From Bacteroidales bacterium (GTDB lineage Bacteria; Bacteroidota; Bacteroidia; Bacteroidales; P3): a stretch of DNA of 64,000 bases. The stretch's first letter is position 1. Each line of letters opens with the position of its first letter. The stretch lies in the NCBI GenBank assembly GCA_017962445.1, contig JAGCVI010000009.1:62001-126000 (forward strand), given 5' to 3'. Under the pieces are notes generated by a model, which was not told where the DNA came from, made no database searches, and saw only the letters and a list, made by a program, of their open reading frames with translations. Shown here one piece after another: positions 1 to 9,001 of the stretch. A program made the position numbers and the translations under genes.

Positions 1-1
1 C

Positions 2-82
2 GACATGCAGGCTCTGGCCACTGAAACGGTGCTGAAGCAGGCTGAATTGATAGCACAAGAACTAACAGAAAAAAACAAATAG
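2..82 (+). CDS. C-terminal end of an unidentified protein (cut by window edge)
   Basis: An open frame runs from the first bases to a TAG at 80-82 and encodes 26 residues ending in QELTEKNK. It looks like a charged amphipathic C-terminal helix. It lies 4 bases before the acyl-CoA transferase start, so the two are probably co-transcribed. Too little is present to identify the family. Confidence 0.5.
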   Translation, partial: DMQALATETVLKQAELIAQELTEKNK

Positions 83-86
83 CAAT

Positions 87-1376
87 ATGAACTACATTTC
101 TGCCGATGAAGCTGTGATGATGGTGCGGGCGGGCGACCACTTGCACTGGCCTTGTGTCAGCGGGGCTCCAGAGAATTTGATTGAAGCTTTGGTGCGTCGA
201 GCCGACAGAGAGAAGGGAAAGGAGAACGGAGAAGAGAGCCTGCACGACATAAAAATAAGCCACTTCTACACCGAAGGATATGCCGACTATACATTGCCAC
301 AGTATAATGAGATTTTCCAACTCGATTCCTTTTTTGTCGGCGGCAATGTGCGTGAAGCCACACAGTCCGGACGTGCAGACTATATTCCATGCTCGCTGAG
401 CGAGACGCCTCGCATGATTACCTCGGGTGCGGTCGGCTGCGACGTCGTTTTTCTTATGGTCAGCGAACCAGACAATGACGGTTTCGTTTCGCTCGGCACA
501 TCGGTGGACTACATGCCCGAGGCCATTGCCAAGGCTCGTTGCGTCATTGCACAAGTCAACAGCCATGTGCCATACACATATGGTGACGCACGCATACATG
601 TGTCCAAAATAAACGCTTTTGTAAAGTATGATGTTCCTCTAAAGCCAGCCGCGCCTTCGCCGCTCAGCGATATAGACATTGCCATTGGTCGCCATTGTGC
701 AGACCTTATTCCCGACGGTGCAACATTACAAATAGGGATTGGAAACATTCCAACCGCTGTACTCGCTCAGCTTGGAAGCCACAAAGACCTTGGCGTACAT
801 TCCGAAATGTTCTCCGACAGCGTGATTCCGCTTGTAAAGAAAGGTATTATCAATGGACGTTGCAAGAAGACCGACCACGGCAAACTGACCGCGATGTTCC
901 TTAAAGGGTCACAAGACCTTTATGACTTCGTAGACCTAAACCCCGCTGTATTGATGAAAGACGTTGGCTACACTAACAATCCAGCCATAATTGCCTCGAA
1001 TCCAAGAGTTGTCGCTCTCAACTCAGCAATACAAATCGATCTATCCGGTCAGGTATGCTCCGATTCACTTGGAACTAAAATATTCTCCGGCAGTGGCGGA
1101 CAGCTTGACTTTATCCTGGGTGCCACTTACAGCGACGGAGGCGTGCCAATCATCGCCATGCCATCCATAACGCCCAAAGGCATAAGCAAAATAGTCCCAA
1201 CCCTCACAACAGGTGCAGGAGTGGTCACACCGAGAACACTGACGCAATGGGTTGTAACCGAGTGGGGCGCAGTCAACCTCTACGGTCTCAGCTTGCGCCA
1301 GCGAGCCGAAGCCCTGATAAGCATTGCACACCCTTCTGTAAGGGACAGTCTAAAATATGAATTCAACAAAAAATGA
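87..1376 (+). CDS. Acetyl-CoA hydrolase / 4-hydroxybutyrate CoA-transferase family protein
   Basis: A 429-residue class I CoA-transferase, cytosolic, expected to move CoA between an acyl-CoA and a carboxylate such as acetate, butyrate or 4-hydroxybutyrate. Visible family marks are GIGNIPTAVLAQL in the middle, HSEMFSD with Glu240 in the position of the catalytic glutamate that forms the glutamyl-CoA thioester, and SGSGGQLDF near the C-terminus. Length matches AbfT/Cat-type enzymes. The substrate cannot be read from sequence; succinyl-CoA:acetate and butyryl-CoA:acetate transferases are equally possible. No strong Shine-Dalgarno is seen, as is usual in Bacteroidota. It is followed after 3 bases by the HD phosphohydrolase, suggesting one transcript. 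Confidence 0.85.
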   Translation: MNYISADEAVMMVRAGDHLHWPCVSGAPENLIEALVRRADREKGKENGEESLHDIKISHFYTEGYADYTLPQYNEIFQLDSFFVGGNVREATQSGRADYIPCSLSETPRMITSGAVGCDVVFLMVSEPDNDGFVSLGTSVDYMPEAIAKARCVIAQVNSHVPYTYGDARIHVSKINAFVKYDVPLKPAAPSPLSDIDIAIGRHCADLIPDGATLQIGIGNIPTAVLAQLGSHKDLGVHSEMFSDSVIPLVKKGIINGRCKKTDHGKLTAMFLKGSQDLYDFVDLNPAVLMKDVGYTNNPAIIASNPRVVALNSAIQIDLSGQVCSDSLGTKIFSGSGGQLDFILGATYSDGGVPIIAMPSITPKGISKIVPTLTTGAGVVTPRTLTQWVVTEWGAVNLYGLSLRQRAEALISIAHPSVRDSLKYEFNKK

Positions 1377-1379
1377 AAT

Positions 1380-2636
1380 ATGACAGCCAAGCATAAAATC
1401 ATCAACGATCCTGTGTATGACGGGTTCATGACCATAGATGACCCCGTGATTCTTGAAGTAATCGAACATCCTTATTTTCAACGTCTGAGACGCATCAAGC
1501 AATTAGGAATGGCTGATTTAGTATATCCTGGTGCGGTGCATACCCGCTTCAGCCACTGCCTCGGAGCATTAAACCTGATGTGCCGCACCTTAAACATACT
1601 AAAAAGCAAAGGTGTGGAAATCACCGATGAGGAATGCCGTGGTGCAAAACTGGCAATCCTACTGCACGATATCGGACATGCACCAGGCTCACACGTATTG
1701 GAGCATACCTTTGTAAAGGACACCCACGAAGTCGTGACAGAGGCTTTCATGGAGCATCTCAACCGCCAAACCAATGGTGAACTAGACTTGGCAATAGCAA
1801 TATTCAAGAACAAGTATCACAAGCATTTCCTTCATCAACTGGTGTCAAGCCAACTGGATATGGACCGCCTTGACTATTTGGGCCGCGACAGCTATTTCAC
1901 CGGTGTACGTGAGGGCATTGTAGGCACAGACCGCATTATTTCTATGCTCAACGTTCACGACGATGAACTTGTGGTCGATGAAAAGGGCATCTATAGCGTG
2001 GAGAAATTCATCATCTCCAGACGCTTGATGTACTGGCAGGTGTATATGCACAAAACAGTCGTTGCAGCCGACCTAATGCTGCAAATATTCTTCCAACGTG
2101 CGATAGATATGGGTAAATCGTTCAGTACCAAGACGAATATTGAATACTTCCTTAATAGTCGTATTCCGATAACCGGCTCACATATGAAGGAACATCAACA
2201 TATTTGTAATGAATTTGCGCGTCTTGATGATTCAGACCTTTATTTCTGCATGAAAGAAAACCATAATTCAGACTGGGTATTGTCATGGTTCAGTAAAAGG
2301 TTATTGCAGCGCAACCTTGTGGCCGTCCGTTTCAGCGACAAACCTTTCCCTGCCGAAGATATTGAGGCTTTGCGTCAACGAGTTCCTCAGGATGTCTTAC
2401 ATTTGGATCCAACAATAAAATATGAAGGATGGAAAGACTGGATGACCAATTATTTTGTCGGCACCGGCGAACTACACAACCGTTCCTACGACTTCAACGA
2501 CCAGGAGATAAAAGTATTGTATAAAGACGGACGCTGCGTCCCCATCAGTGAGGCTAGCGACCAGCTTGACCGTCATTTCCTTGAAAAGCAAGTTACAAAA
2601 TACTACCTATATTATCCTAAAGAATTGGATTTGTAA
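1380..2636 (+). CDS. HD-domain phosphohydrolase (dGTPase-like superfamily)
   Basis: 418 residues. The N-terminal half carries an HD metal-binding core: RFSHCLG with His59, then LLHDIGHAPGSH with His96-Asp97, and a later LDMDRLDYLGRDS segment supplying the distal Asp, as in the dNTPase/YdhJ-like branch of HD proteins. The C-terminal third has no motif I recognise. Likely a cytosolic metal-dependent nucleotide or phosphate-ester hydrolase; substrate unknown. It begins 3 bases after the CoA-transferase stop. The 69 bases after its stop hold no clear terminator. Confidence 0.8.
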   Translation: MTAKHKIINDPVYDGFMTIDDPVILEVIEHPYFQRLRRIKQLGMADLVYPGAVHTRFSHCLGALNLMCRTLNILKSKGVEITDEECRGAKLAILLHDIGHAPGSHVLEHTFVKDTHEVVTEAFMEHLNRQTNGELDLAIAIFKNKYHKHFLHQLVSSQLDMDRLDYLGRDSYFTGVREGIVGTDRIISMLNVHDDELVVDEKGIYSVEKFIISRRLMYWQVYMHKTVVAADLMLQIFFQRAIDMGKSFSTKTNIEYFLNSRIPITGSHMKEHQHICNEFARLDDSDLYFCMKENHNSDWVLSWFSKRLLQRNLVAVRFSDKPFPAEDIEALRQRVPQDVLHLDPTIKYEGWKDWMTNYFVGTGELHNRSYDFNDQEIKVLYKDGRCVPISEASDQLDRHFLEKQVTKYYLYYPKELDL

Positions 2637-2705
2637 ATAAAAAAACGTTACATCGCAATTTGTCACATCATTGTGCGTTATTGACCAATAAAGAAATAAA
2701 CAGAA

Positions 2706-3533
2706 ATGGAAGATACATCTTTGAATGGACAGCAAAAGCATAACAATCACGCACGTATGCTTGAAGAGATTGACCGTGAGCAGAGGCTAATGGAAGAACA
2801 GACAGGCAGCAACGAAGGTCAGGACACTTTTTCGGCCTCGATAGTTGAGGCCCTGAACACACAGTCGAACCCGCCCGAGACCCCATTGATGTCGCAGGAG
2901 GAGCTTGAAGACGAAGACCCACCGCGTGTCAACTGGACAGCCGTGATATGTACATTGATTGTAGTTGTCAGTGCAATGATAATGCTATGCGTGGCTAAGC
3001 CTTGGAAAAACAAGAATGATAAAGACAATGCTCCCGTTGTAGCAGCAGAGAATACCGTTTCCGACAACAACAACCCACAGGACAACAAGGTTGCTAATAC
3101 CAAGCAAAACGCAAGTCCTGAAGAGACACCAAAAGCCAAGGAAGAAAAAACAAAGCCCACAGAGACCAAGACGGAAGCCGAGAAACCTGCAAAACAGACA
3201 TCCTCCACCCTACCCGTGATGACTGTTACAAAAACCGGCACCGATAACCCCTACAATAACATACGTCTTATCGACGCCTCTTCCCGCAAGCTGACCTCAG
3301 CCGAGGTTCAACAGATGACAACAGAGGAGCTGGGACTGTCGCGCAACGCTATCTATGCACGCCATGGATACCAGTTCAACCACAAGCAACTTGGCGAGTT
3401 TTTCTCAAAACAGTCATGGTTCAAGCCAACAGAAATTGACCGTAACAGTATACCTTTTACAGATATAGAGGTGGCTAATATCAACCTGATACAGAAACGT
3501 GAAAGAGAACTGCAGTTAGGCAGCGGTAAGTGA
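2706..3533 (+). CDS. Single-pass membrane protein with C-terminal YARHG domain
   Basis: 275 residues with no signal peptide: an acidic cytosolic region of about 75 residues, one transmembrane helix near 77-97, a low-complexity Lys/Glu/Thr/Pro linker near 100-165, and a YARHG domain near 205-245 containing the name motif at 217-221 followed by an aromatic FF..QSWF stretch. The topology implies the YARHG domain lies outside the inner membrane. YARHG domains are common extracellular modules in gut bacteria with unknown binding partner. The stop codon overlaps the start of the next gene by one base (TGATG), which implies translational coupling with a methyltransferase, an unexpected partner. Confidence 0.8.
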   Translation: MEDTSLNGQQKHNNHARMLEEIDREQRLMEEQTGSNEGQDTFSASIVEALNTQSNPPETPLMSQEELEDEDPPRVNWTAVICTLIVVVSAMIMLCVAKPWKNKNDKDNAPVVAAENTVSDNNNPQDNKVANTKQNASPEETPKAKEEKTKPTETKTEAEKPAKQTSSTLPVMTVTKTGTDNPYNNIRLIDASSRKLTSAEVQQMTTEELGLSRNAIYARHGYQFNHKQLGEFFSKQSWFKPTEIDRNSIPFTDIEVANINLIQKRERELQLGSGK

Positions 3534-4240
3534 TGGCCCGACTGATACTTTTCCCCGTCCCGATAGGTGCTGACGACGTAAACATGTCGTTGCCACTATA
3601 CAATATGCAACTGCTCAACGGATGCCATACATTCATTGTCGAGGAATTGCGAACGGCACGCCGTTTTCTAAAACATGTGGGGTATATACACGCCATCGAC
3701 GACACCACATTCCACATTCTAAACGAACACACTTCTCCAGAAGAGATGACACACTACCTGGATGCCATCGTACGAGGCGAGGATATTGGACTGTTTAGCG
3801 AGGCTGGCCTGCCTTGCATTGCCGATCCTGGAGCCATGGTGACACGTATGGCTCAGCAACGCGGCATTGAAGTCGTGCCACTTGTTGGTCCGTCATCGTT
3901 AATGCTCGCATTAATGGCTTCAGGACTGAACGGTCAGCAGTTTGCATTCAATGGCTATTTGCCAGTCGACAAACACCAGCGTATCAATGCTGTACGACAG
4001 CTTGAAACCACTGCGTTGCGAACAGGACAGACTCAAATATTCATTGAGGCGCCGTACCGCAACAACCAAATGCTGCAATGCCTATCCGAAAGCTGCCATC
4101 TCGAAACAATGATATGCGTGGCCTGCGACCTTACATTACCAAGCCAGACTATTGTAACAATGTCTGCCGGGCGTTGGCGTAAACACCGAGAAACCATAGA
4201 TCTACACAAACGAAACACAGTGTTTCTCATTGGACGCTGA
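3533..4240 (+). CDS. SAM-dependent methyltransferase of the tetrapyrrole methylase / RsmI-like family
   Basis: 235 residues. Motifs of the family are visible: GLFSEAGLPCIADPG (the SAM-binding loop, equivalent to SDAGTPxISDPG of RsmI), then VVPLVGPSSLMLALMASGLN and FNGYLP. RsmI methylates C1402 of 16S rRNA on the ribose 2'-O; this protein is a shorter relative, so rRNA methylation is a reasonable guess and not demonstrated. I start at the ATG at 3533, which shares its A with the TGA of the YARHG gene; a GTG one codon earlier is in frame but less likely. A weak 6-bp hairpin follows at 4263-4282. Confidence 0.75.
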   Translation: MARLILFPVPIGADDVNMSLPLYNMQLLNGCHTFIVEELRTARRFLKHVGYIHAIDDTTFHILNEHTSPEEMTHYLDAIVRGEDIGLFSEAGLPCIADPGAMVTRMAQQRGIEVVPLVGPSSLMLALMASGLNGQQFAFNGYLPVDKHQRINAVRQLETTALRTGQTQIFIEAPYRNNQMLQCLSESCHLETMICVACDLTLPSQTIVTMSAGRWRKHRETIDLHKRNTVFLIGR

Positions 4241-4262
4241 AAAAATGCTCCATATCGCAATA

Positions 4263-4282
4263 AAACGCTGAGTGTGGCGTTT
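4263..4282 (+). terminator. Weak hairpin before the S41 protease gene
   Basis: AAACGC and GCGTTT form a 6-bp stem with an 8-base loop, followed after some ten bases by a T-rich stretch. It could be a weak terminator or chance; the short stem keeps confidence low. Confidence 0.25.
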
Positions 4283-4306
4283 CTGTGATATATTTCTTTT
4301 TTATAT

Positions 4307-5974
4307 ATGGTATACAATAGAATTAAAATAGCTGTTGCTCTTATGCTGGCAGCCTTAGTGGCTCCACTGCATGCACAAACACCGGTTTCTTCCGACCGGA
4401 GTTTTGAACTTACTAAAAATCTCGAAATCTTCAGCAAACTTTACCAGACGCTCTATGTCATCTATGTGGACGACGTGGACCCTGGCGCAACGATGAAGAA
4501 AGCCATCGACGCAATGCTTGCTTCGCTCGATCCCTATACGGTTTATTATCCGGAGTCGGACATGGAGGATGTCAAGCTGCAGTTGCTTGGACAATATGGC
4601 GGTATCGGAGCCCTGATACATCAGCAGAACGACAAGATATATATTTCCGAGCCTTACAAGGACCTTCCTGCCGACAAGGCTGGTCTGCGAGCGGGCGACC
4701 GAATCCTTGCCGTTAACGGCGAATCAACTGAAGGCAAGTCGAATAATGATGTCAGTGCAGCAATGAGAGGACAGGCTGGTACAACGGTGAACCTAAAACT
4801 GGAACGCGACGGAAAAACATTCGAACGCGCCATTGTACGTGCCGAAATCAAGCTACCCAATGTTCCATACAGCGGAATGCTCAAAGGCAATATCGGTTAT
4901 GTGAAGCTTGACGAATTCACACAAGATGCCGCAAAGAATGTACGCGATGCCTTCGTGCGCCTAAAACGCGAAAATCCAGACATGAAGGGTTTTATTCTCG
5001 ACCTTCGTAACAACGGCGGTGGATTGATGAACGAGGCCGTCGACCTTGTCAATATCTTTGTAAAGAAGGGCAAACTGATTGTCGAGACCAAAGGAAAAGT
5101 GTCTACTAAAAACATGATGAGTTATACAAAACTGAATCCTGAAGACACTGAAATACCTGTGGCCGTGCTTATTAATGAGTATAGTGCTTCAGCATCGGAA
5201 ATCACCGCCGGTAGCCTGCAGGATCTTGACCGTGCTGTCATAATAGGTTCACGTTCATATGGCAAAGGCCTGGTACAAAATGTGCTACCTCTCGTATACA
5301 ACACCCAGATGAAGGTCACTGTATCGAAATACTACATTCCCAGCGGTCGTTGCATTCAGGCTCTCGACTATAGCCACAAAGACGAGAATGGTCGTGCCAC
5401 CAAGATACCCGACTCGCTCAAAACTGCATTCAAAACCGCCAACGGACGCATTGTCTATGACGGTTTTGGCATTGAGCCTGACATTGAGACCAAAACTGAA
5501 TACATGTCGTCTTTGTCGACGGTTTTGGTTTCGAAATTCCACATATTCAACTATGTGAATGAATTCGTAAAAACACATCCATCTATAGCGGCACCATCGG
5601 AATTTGAAATCACCGACGAGATATACAATGATTTCTCAAAATACCTTGCCGACAAAGATTGCAGTTATACCACTGAGACCGAGCACCTGCTCAAAGAGCT
5701 CCGCGAAGCCGCCAAGAATGACAAATATTACGATGCACTCGCCAGCAAAATAGAGGACCTGGAAACCCAACTAAAGAAGGACAAAGCCGACGATTTGACA
5801 AAATATCGCAAGGAAATCAGCTCATTGCTCAAGTCTGAAATCCTTGTGCGCTACTACTATGCCCCAGGCAGACTCGAAGGCTCTCTGGCCGACGATCCCG
5901 ATGTATTAAAAGCCATCGAGATTTTGAACGATTCCAAGCTCTATAACAGTATTTTAAAGAACACTAAAAAATAA
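4307..5974 (+). CDS. S41-family carboxy-terminal processing protease
   Basis: 555 residues. A signal peptide covers about 1-23 (ending LHA), so it acts in the periplasm. A PDZ domain follows (ADKAGLRAGDRILAVNGE), then the S41 catalytic domain with SASASE at 293-298 and SYGKGLVQ; Ser295 and Lys320 are 25 residues apart as in the Ser/Lys dyads of CtpA/Prc. The C-terminal extension of about 150 residues is helical and charged, as in Bacteroidales members. Expected role is trimming or degrading envelope proteins from the C-terminus. The substrate is unknown. About 50 bases separate it from the O-antigen ligase-like gene. Confidence 0.9.
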   Translation: MVYNRIKIAVALMLAALVAPLHAQTPVSSDRSFELTKNLEIFSKLYQTLYVIYVDDVDPGATMKKAIDAMLASLDPYTVYYPESDMEDVKLQLLGQYGGIGALIHQQNDKIYISEPYKDLPADKAGLRAGDRILAVNGESTEGKSNNDVSAAMRGQAGTTVNLKLERDGKTFERAIVRAEIKLPNVPYSGMLKGNIGYVKLDEFTQDAAKNVRDAFVRLKRENPDMKGFILDLRNNGGGLMNEAVDLVNIFVKKGKLIVETKGKVSTKNMMSYTKLNPEDTEIPVAVLINEYSASASEITAGSLQDLDRAVIIGSRSYGKGLVQNVLPLVYNTQMKVTVSKYYIPSGRCIQALDYSHKDENGRATKIPDSLKTAFKTANGRIVYDGFGIEPDIETKTEYMSSLSTVLVSKFHIFNYVNEFVKTHPSIAAPSEFEITDEIYNDFSKYLADKDCSYTTETEHLLKELREAAKNDKYYDALASKIEDLETQLKKDKADDLTKYRKEISSLLKSEILVRYYYAPGRLEGSLADDPDVLKAIEILNDSKLYNSILKNTKK

Positions 5975-6024
5975 AAACACATATATTCTATTACACATTT
6001 TAACTCCTAAACATCTAAAGCAAA

Positions 6025-7764
6025 GTGCTGAGAAGTATCATACAGGATTTTTTCCCTGCTGTACGCAATGACGTAGGCAGCGTGTCGGTACGTCTCACCA
6101 TACACCATTCCATCTACTTTATTCTTCTGGTTTTGCTTGCAGGCTCACAATCATTGAGCAACTGGATGATGAGCGGCATGGAGATTCTATTGGCGGTAAA
6201 CTGGGCTCTTGAATGCGATTTTCGACGTAAGTACCAGACTGCCCGCCACAGCCCATTATTGGCAGCATTTCTCGTGTTAGCCATGGTGCATGTAATCTGG
6301 CTAATACCTTCACACAACACCAGTTACGGTCTATACGACATTTTCTGCAAACTGCCGTTGATTGCCATACCACTGATTCTGCTCTCCTCGCGTCCGCTCA
6401 ATAAAAAACAGTTGTCTTTCCTGGCTTTTTTCTATGTTGGAGCCGTCTTTGTAGTCACAATAATCGGCAGGGTGCGCTATGCGACAATGCCGGACTTGCC
6501 TTACCGTGAGATAATACCTTACATTTCCCATATCCGCTTTGCGCTAAACGTCTGCTTATCTATCATCTTACTTCTTTGGTTCTGCCACGCCAATCTCGGT
6601 AGCCACCGGAAAGACAAAAGATGGAAGACCCTCACCATTGTTTCCGTCAGTCTTGCTGCGGCAGCATCATTGGTACAGTTCCTCTTCATTATCCAGTCAT
6701 ACACAGGCCTCGTCATTCTAATCTTGACTACAATCATAGTGCTGATTGTATTCCGGCCCAAAGGCAGACTTCTTAACAAAACAAGGAACAACAAGTACTC
6801 CGAAGAGAAATCCATTGAATATAAAAACAAAATAGCGAACGAAGAACCGGGTATAAATAAAACAATACGTGCATTTCTATTTTCCTTCGCAGCATTAATA
6901 CTTGTATTCACAGCACTTGTAGGAAAATACATTTTTGATTACTACCGGCCTGTTCCGCTTATGAAACAGCCCCTTGCCGAGTTTACAGCCAACGGAAATC
7001 CATACCAACATAAACAGGACGGGCTTATCGAAAACGGCAACGCAGTGAACAACTACATATCATGCAAGGAATTGGAGAAAGAATGGGTAAAACGCAGCAA
7101 CGTGCCAATGTACAGCGTGACCGAAAACAGCTACACCGTCTACCCTACTCTGCTTCGTTATCTCAACGCACTCGGGACCACAAAGGACAGCATTGGCATG
7201 CAACTCCTCAGCGACAAAGACATCGCATTGATTGAAAAGGGTGTTGCCAATCCTGTGTATTCCGACGGTTCCAAGCTACGCCAGATGGTATATGTAATGC
7301 TCTACGAATACGAAAGTTCACGTAGTCTCGGTGTGGTGTGCAATTTCACCATGTTGCAGCGCATTGAGTTGTGGCGTAATGCTTGGCGCGTGTTTCTCAA
7401 GCATCCCGTCTTCGGCACAGGCACAGGAGACGTGGCTGACGAGTGCAAAGCCCAACTTGCCGCCGACCATTCACCGATGGCCTCACAACGTCCTCGTAAC
7501 ATTCACAACCAGTACCTAGCACTGCTTGTCACCTTCGGATTAGTGGGATTTCTGATTGTCTTTGCAGCATTTATCTGGGCAATACACAAAGAACGGCTGT
7601 ACAAAAGCCCCATTGTTGTAGCCTATCTATGTATAGTTCTTATCTCATTCATCACAGAAAACACCCTGTCCACTCTGGCTGGCTGCGTTTTCTCCTCATT
7701 ATTCCTCTGTATCTGCAGCAGCAATCGTGAAGTGATGAATGATCAAATACAAACAAAACCATAA
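6025..7764 (+). CDS. O-antigen ligase / Wzy-type polymerase family membrane protein
   Basis: 579 residues with about ten hydrophobic segments and a large hydrophilic loop between roughly 310 and 490. The C-terminal part has the Wzy_C signature GTGTGD followed by RNIHNQYLALLVTFGLVGF. Family members join or polymerise undecaprenyl-linked glycans on the outer face of the inner membrane. The start is a GTG at 6025; an in-frame TAA at 6016 leaves no upstream ATG and the first internal ATG would delete the first transmembrane helix. No other polysaccharide genes are adjacent, so whether it is the ligase or a polymerase is open. Confidence 0.75.
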   Translation: MLRSIIQDFFPAVRNDVGSVSVRLTIHHSIYFILLVLLAGSQSLSNWMMSGMEILLAVNWALECDFRRKYQTARHSPLLAAFLVLAMVHVIWLIPSHNTSYGLYDIFCKLPLIAIPLILLSSRPLNKKQLSFLAFFYVGAVFVVTIIGRVRYATMPDLPYREIIPYISHIRFALNVCLSIILLLWFCHANLGSHRKDKRWKTLTIVSVSLAAAASLVQFLFIIQSYTGLVILILTTIIVLIVFRPKGRLLNKTRNNKYSEEKSIEYKNKIANEEPGINKTIRAFLFSFAALILVFTALVGKYIFDYYRPVPLMKQPLAEFTANGNPYQHKQDGLIENGNAVNNYISCKELEKEWVKRSNVPMYSVTENSYTVYPTLLRYLNALGTTKDSIGMQLLSDKDIALIEKGVANPVYSDGSKLRQMVYVMLYEYESSRSLGVVCNFTMLQRIELWRNAWRVFLKHPVFGTGTGDVADECKAQLAADHSPMASQRPRNIHNQYLALLVTFGLVGFLIVFAAFIWAIHKERLYKSPIVVAYLCIVLISFITENTLSTLAGCVFSSLFLCICSSNREVMNDQIQTKP

Positions 7765-7778
7765 AAACGCACATCCCA

Positions 7779-8996
7779 TTGTATCAATATCATACACTTA
7801 ATAACGGTATACGGATCATTTTCCGACAGAACAACTCCCCTGTAACCCATTCCGGAGTATATATCAACATTGGCTCACGCGACGAGAAGCCTCAGTTATT
7901 TGGAATAGCTCATTTTATTGAGCACTCCATCTTCAAAGGAACCACACACCGCCGCTCATACCATATTCTCAACCGTATCGACGGTGTTGGTGGAGAACTC
8001 AACGCATTCACCACTAAAGAGGAAACATGCGTATACGCCTCGTCACTTACCATTCACTTAGAGCGTTGTTTGGAGCTGTTTGCCGACATTCTGTTTCATT
8101 CCACATTTCCTGCTCGTGAAATTGAAAAAGAAAAAGACGTAGTACTTGAGGAAATCAACTCCTATAAAGACACACCATCCGAATTAATATACGACGACTT
8201 CGAGGAGTATGTATTCGACAGTCATCCGCTTGCACACAACATATTGGGAACCAAAAAGAATGTCCGTCGCTTCACTTCTGAAGAGCTGCACTCTTTCATG
8301 GCTGACAACTACACCACCGACCGAATGGTCATTTCCATCGTCGGCAATGCCGATTTCAACAAGGTGAAATACTATTGCGAGAAATACTTCGGCGACTATC
8401 CTCAACGCACATCGAAAGCTGACCGTAGCGAGGTTCCAATATGCAAACATTTCGATTTGACCGTCAATAGGCACACTCACCAGATGCACGCTATGGTAGG
8501 TTGTCAGGCGCCATCAACCTACAACCAAGACAAGATAGCTTTCTCTCTTATAAACAACATTATAGGTGGTCCTGCAATGAATTCCAGACTAAACGTTGCG
8601 ATTCGCGAGAAATTCGGTTTCTGCTACACCGTCGAATCGCAGTACACACCATTCTCAGACACAGGATTGTTCTATATCTATGCAGGAATTGACGCAGACG
8701 CACGCGAGCATTTCGTAGACCTTGTGCATCGTGAAATAGGCCGACTCTGCACTACTGCACTCAGCACCACACAACTCCATCAGGCACAGCAACAATTCAT
8801 TGGACAAATGGCAATTAGCAACGAACTGGCTCTTAACGAGATGCAGTCAATCGGCAAGAGTTGCCTAGCATACAGCCACGTAGACACCCTTGAAGAGATG
8901 CAGCGCGACATAATAAATGTAACATCCTCAAACATACTCGACATAGCCAACAGACTTTTCACACCTGAGAATATGTCGTATTTGTTTTATAAATAG
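7779..8996 (+). CDS. M16-family zinc metallopeptidase (processing-peptidase-like)
   Basis: 405 residues. The inverted zinc motif HFIEH is at 45-49 and the third ligand lies in the EKDVVLEEI segment. The N-terminal NNGIRIIF and the C-terminal M16 half (GGPAMNSRLNVAIREKFGFCYTVES) match single-chain PqqL/YmxG-type members. It lacks a signal peptide, so it is probably cytosolic. The start is a TTG at 7779, 14 bases after the previous stop; no ATG is available before conserved sequence. It is followed after 5 bases by the DUF2130 gene. Confidence 0.88.
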   Translation: MYQYHTLNNGIRIIFRQNNSPVTHSGVYINIGSRDEKPQLFGIAHFIEHSIFKGTTHRRSYHILNRIDGVGGELNAFTTKEETCVYASSLTIHLERCLELFADILFHSTFPAREIEKEKDVVLEEINSYKDTPSELIYDDFEEYVFDSHPLAHNILGTKKNVRRFTSEELHSFMADNYTTDRMVISIVGNADFNKVKYYCEKYFGDYPQRTSKADRSEVPICKHFDLTVNRHTHQMHAMVGCQAPSTYNQDKIAFSLINNIIGGPAMNSRLNVAIREKFGFCYTVESQYTPFSDTGLFYIYAGIDADAREHFVDLVHREIGRLCTTALSTTQLHQAQQQFIGQMAISNELALNEMQSIGKSCLAYSHVDTLEEMQRDIINVTSSNILDIANRLFTPENMSYLFYK

Positions 8997-9001
8997 TCAA
9001 T

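Noticed and set aside
3530-3535. GTG start for the RsmI-like methyltransferase
   Set aside because: The adjacent ATG at 3533 shares a base with the upstream stop in a standard TGATG overlap.
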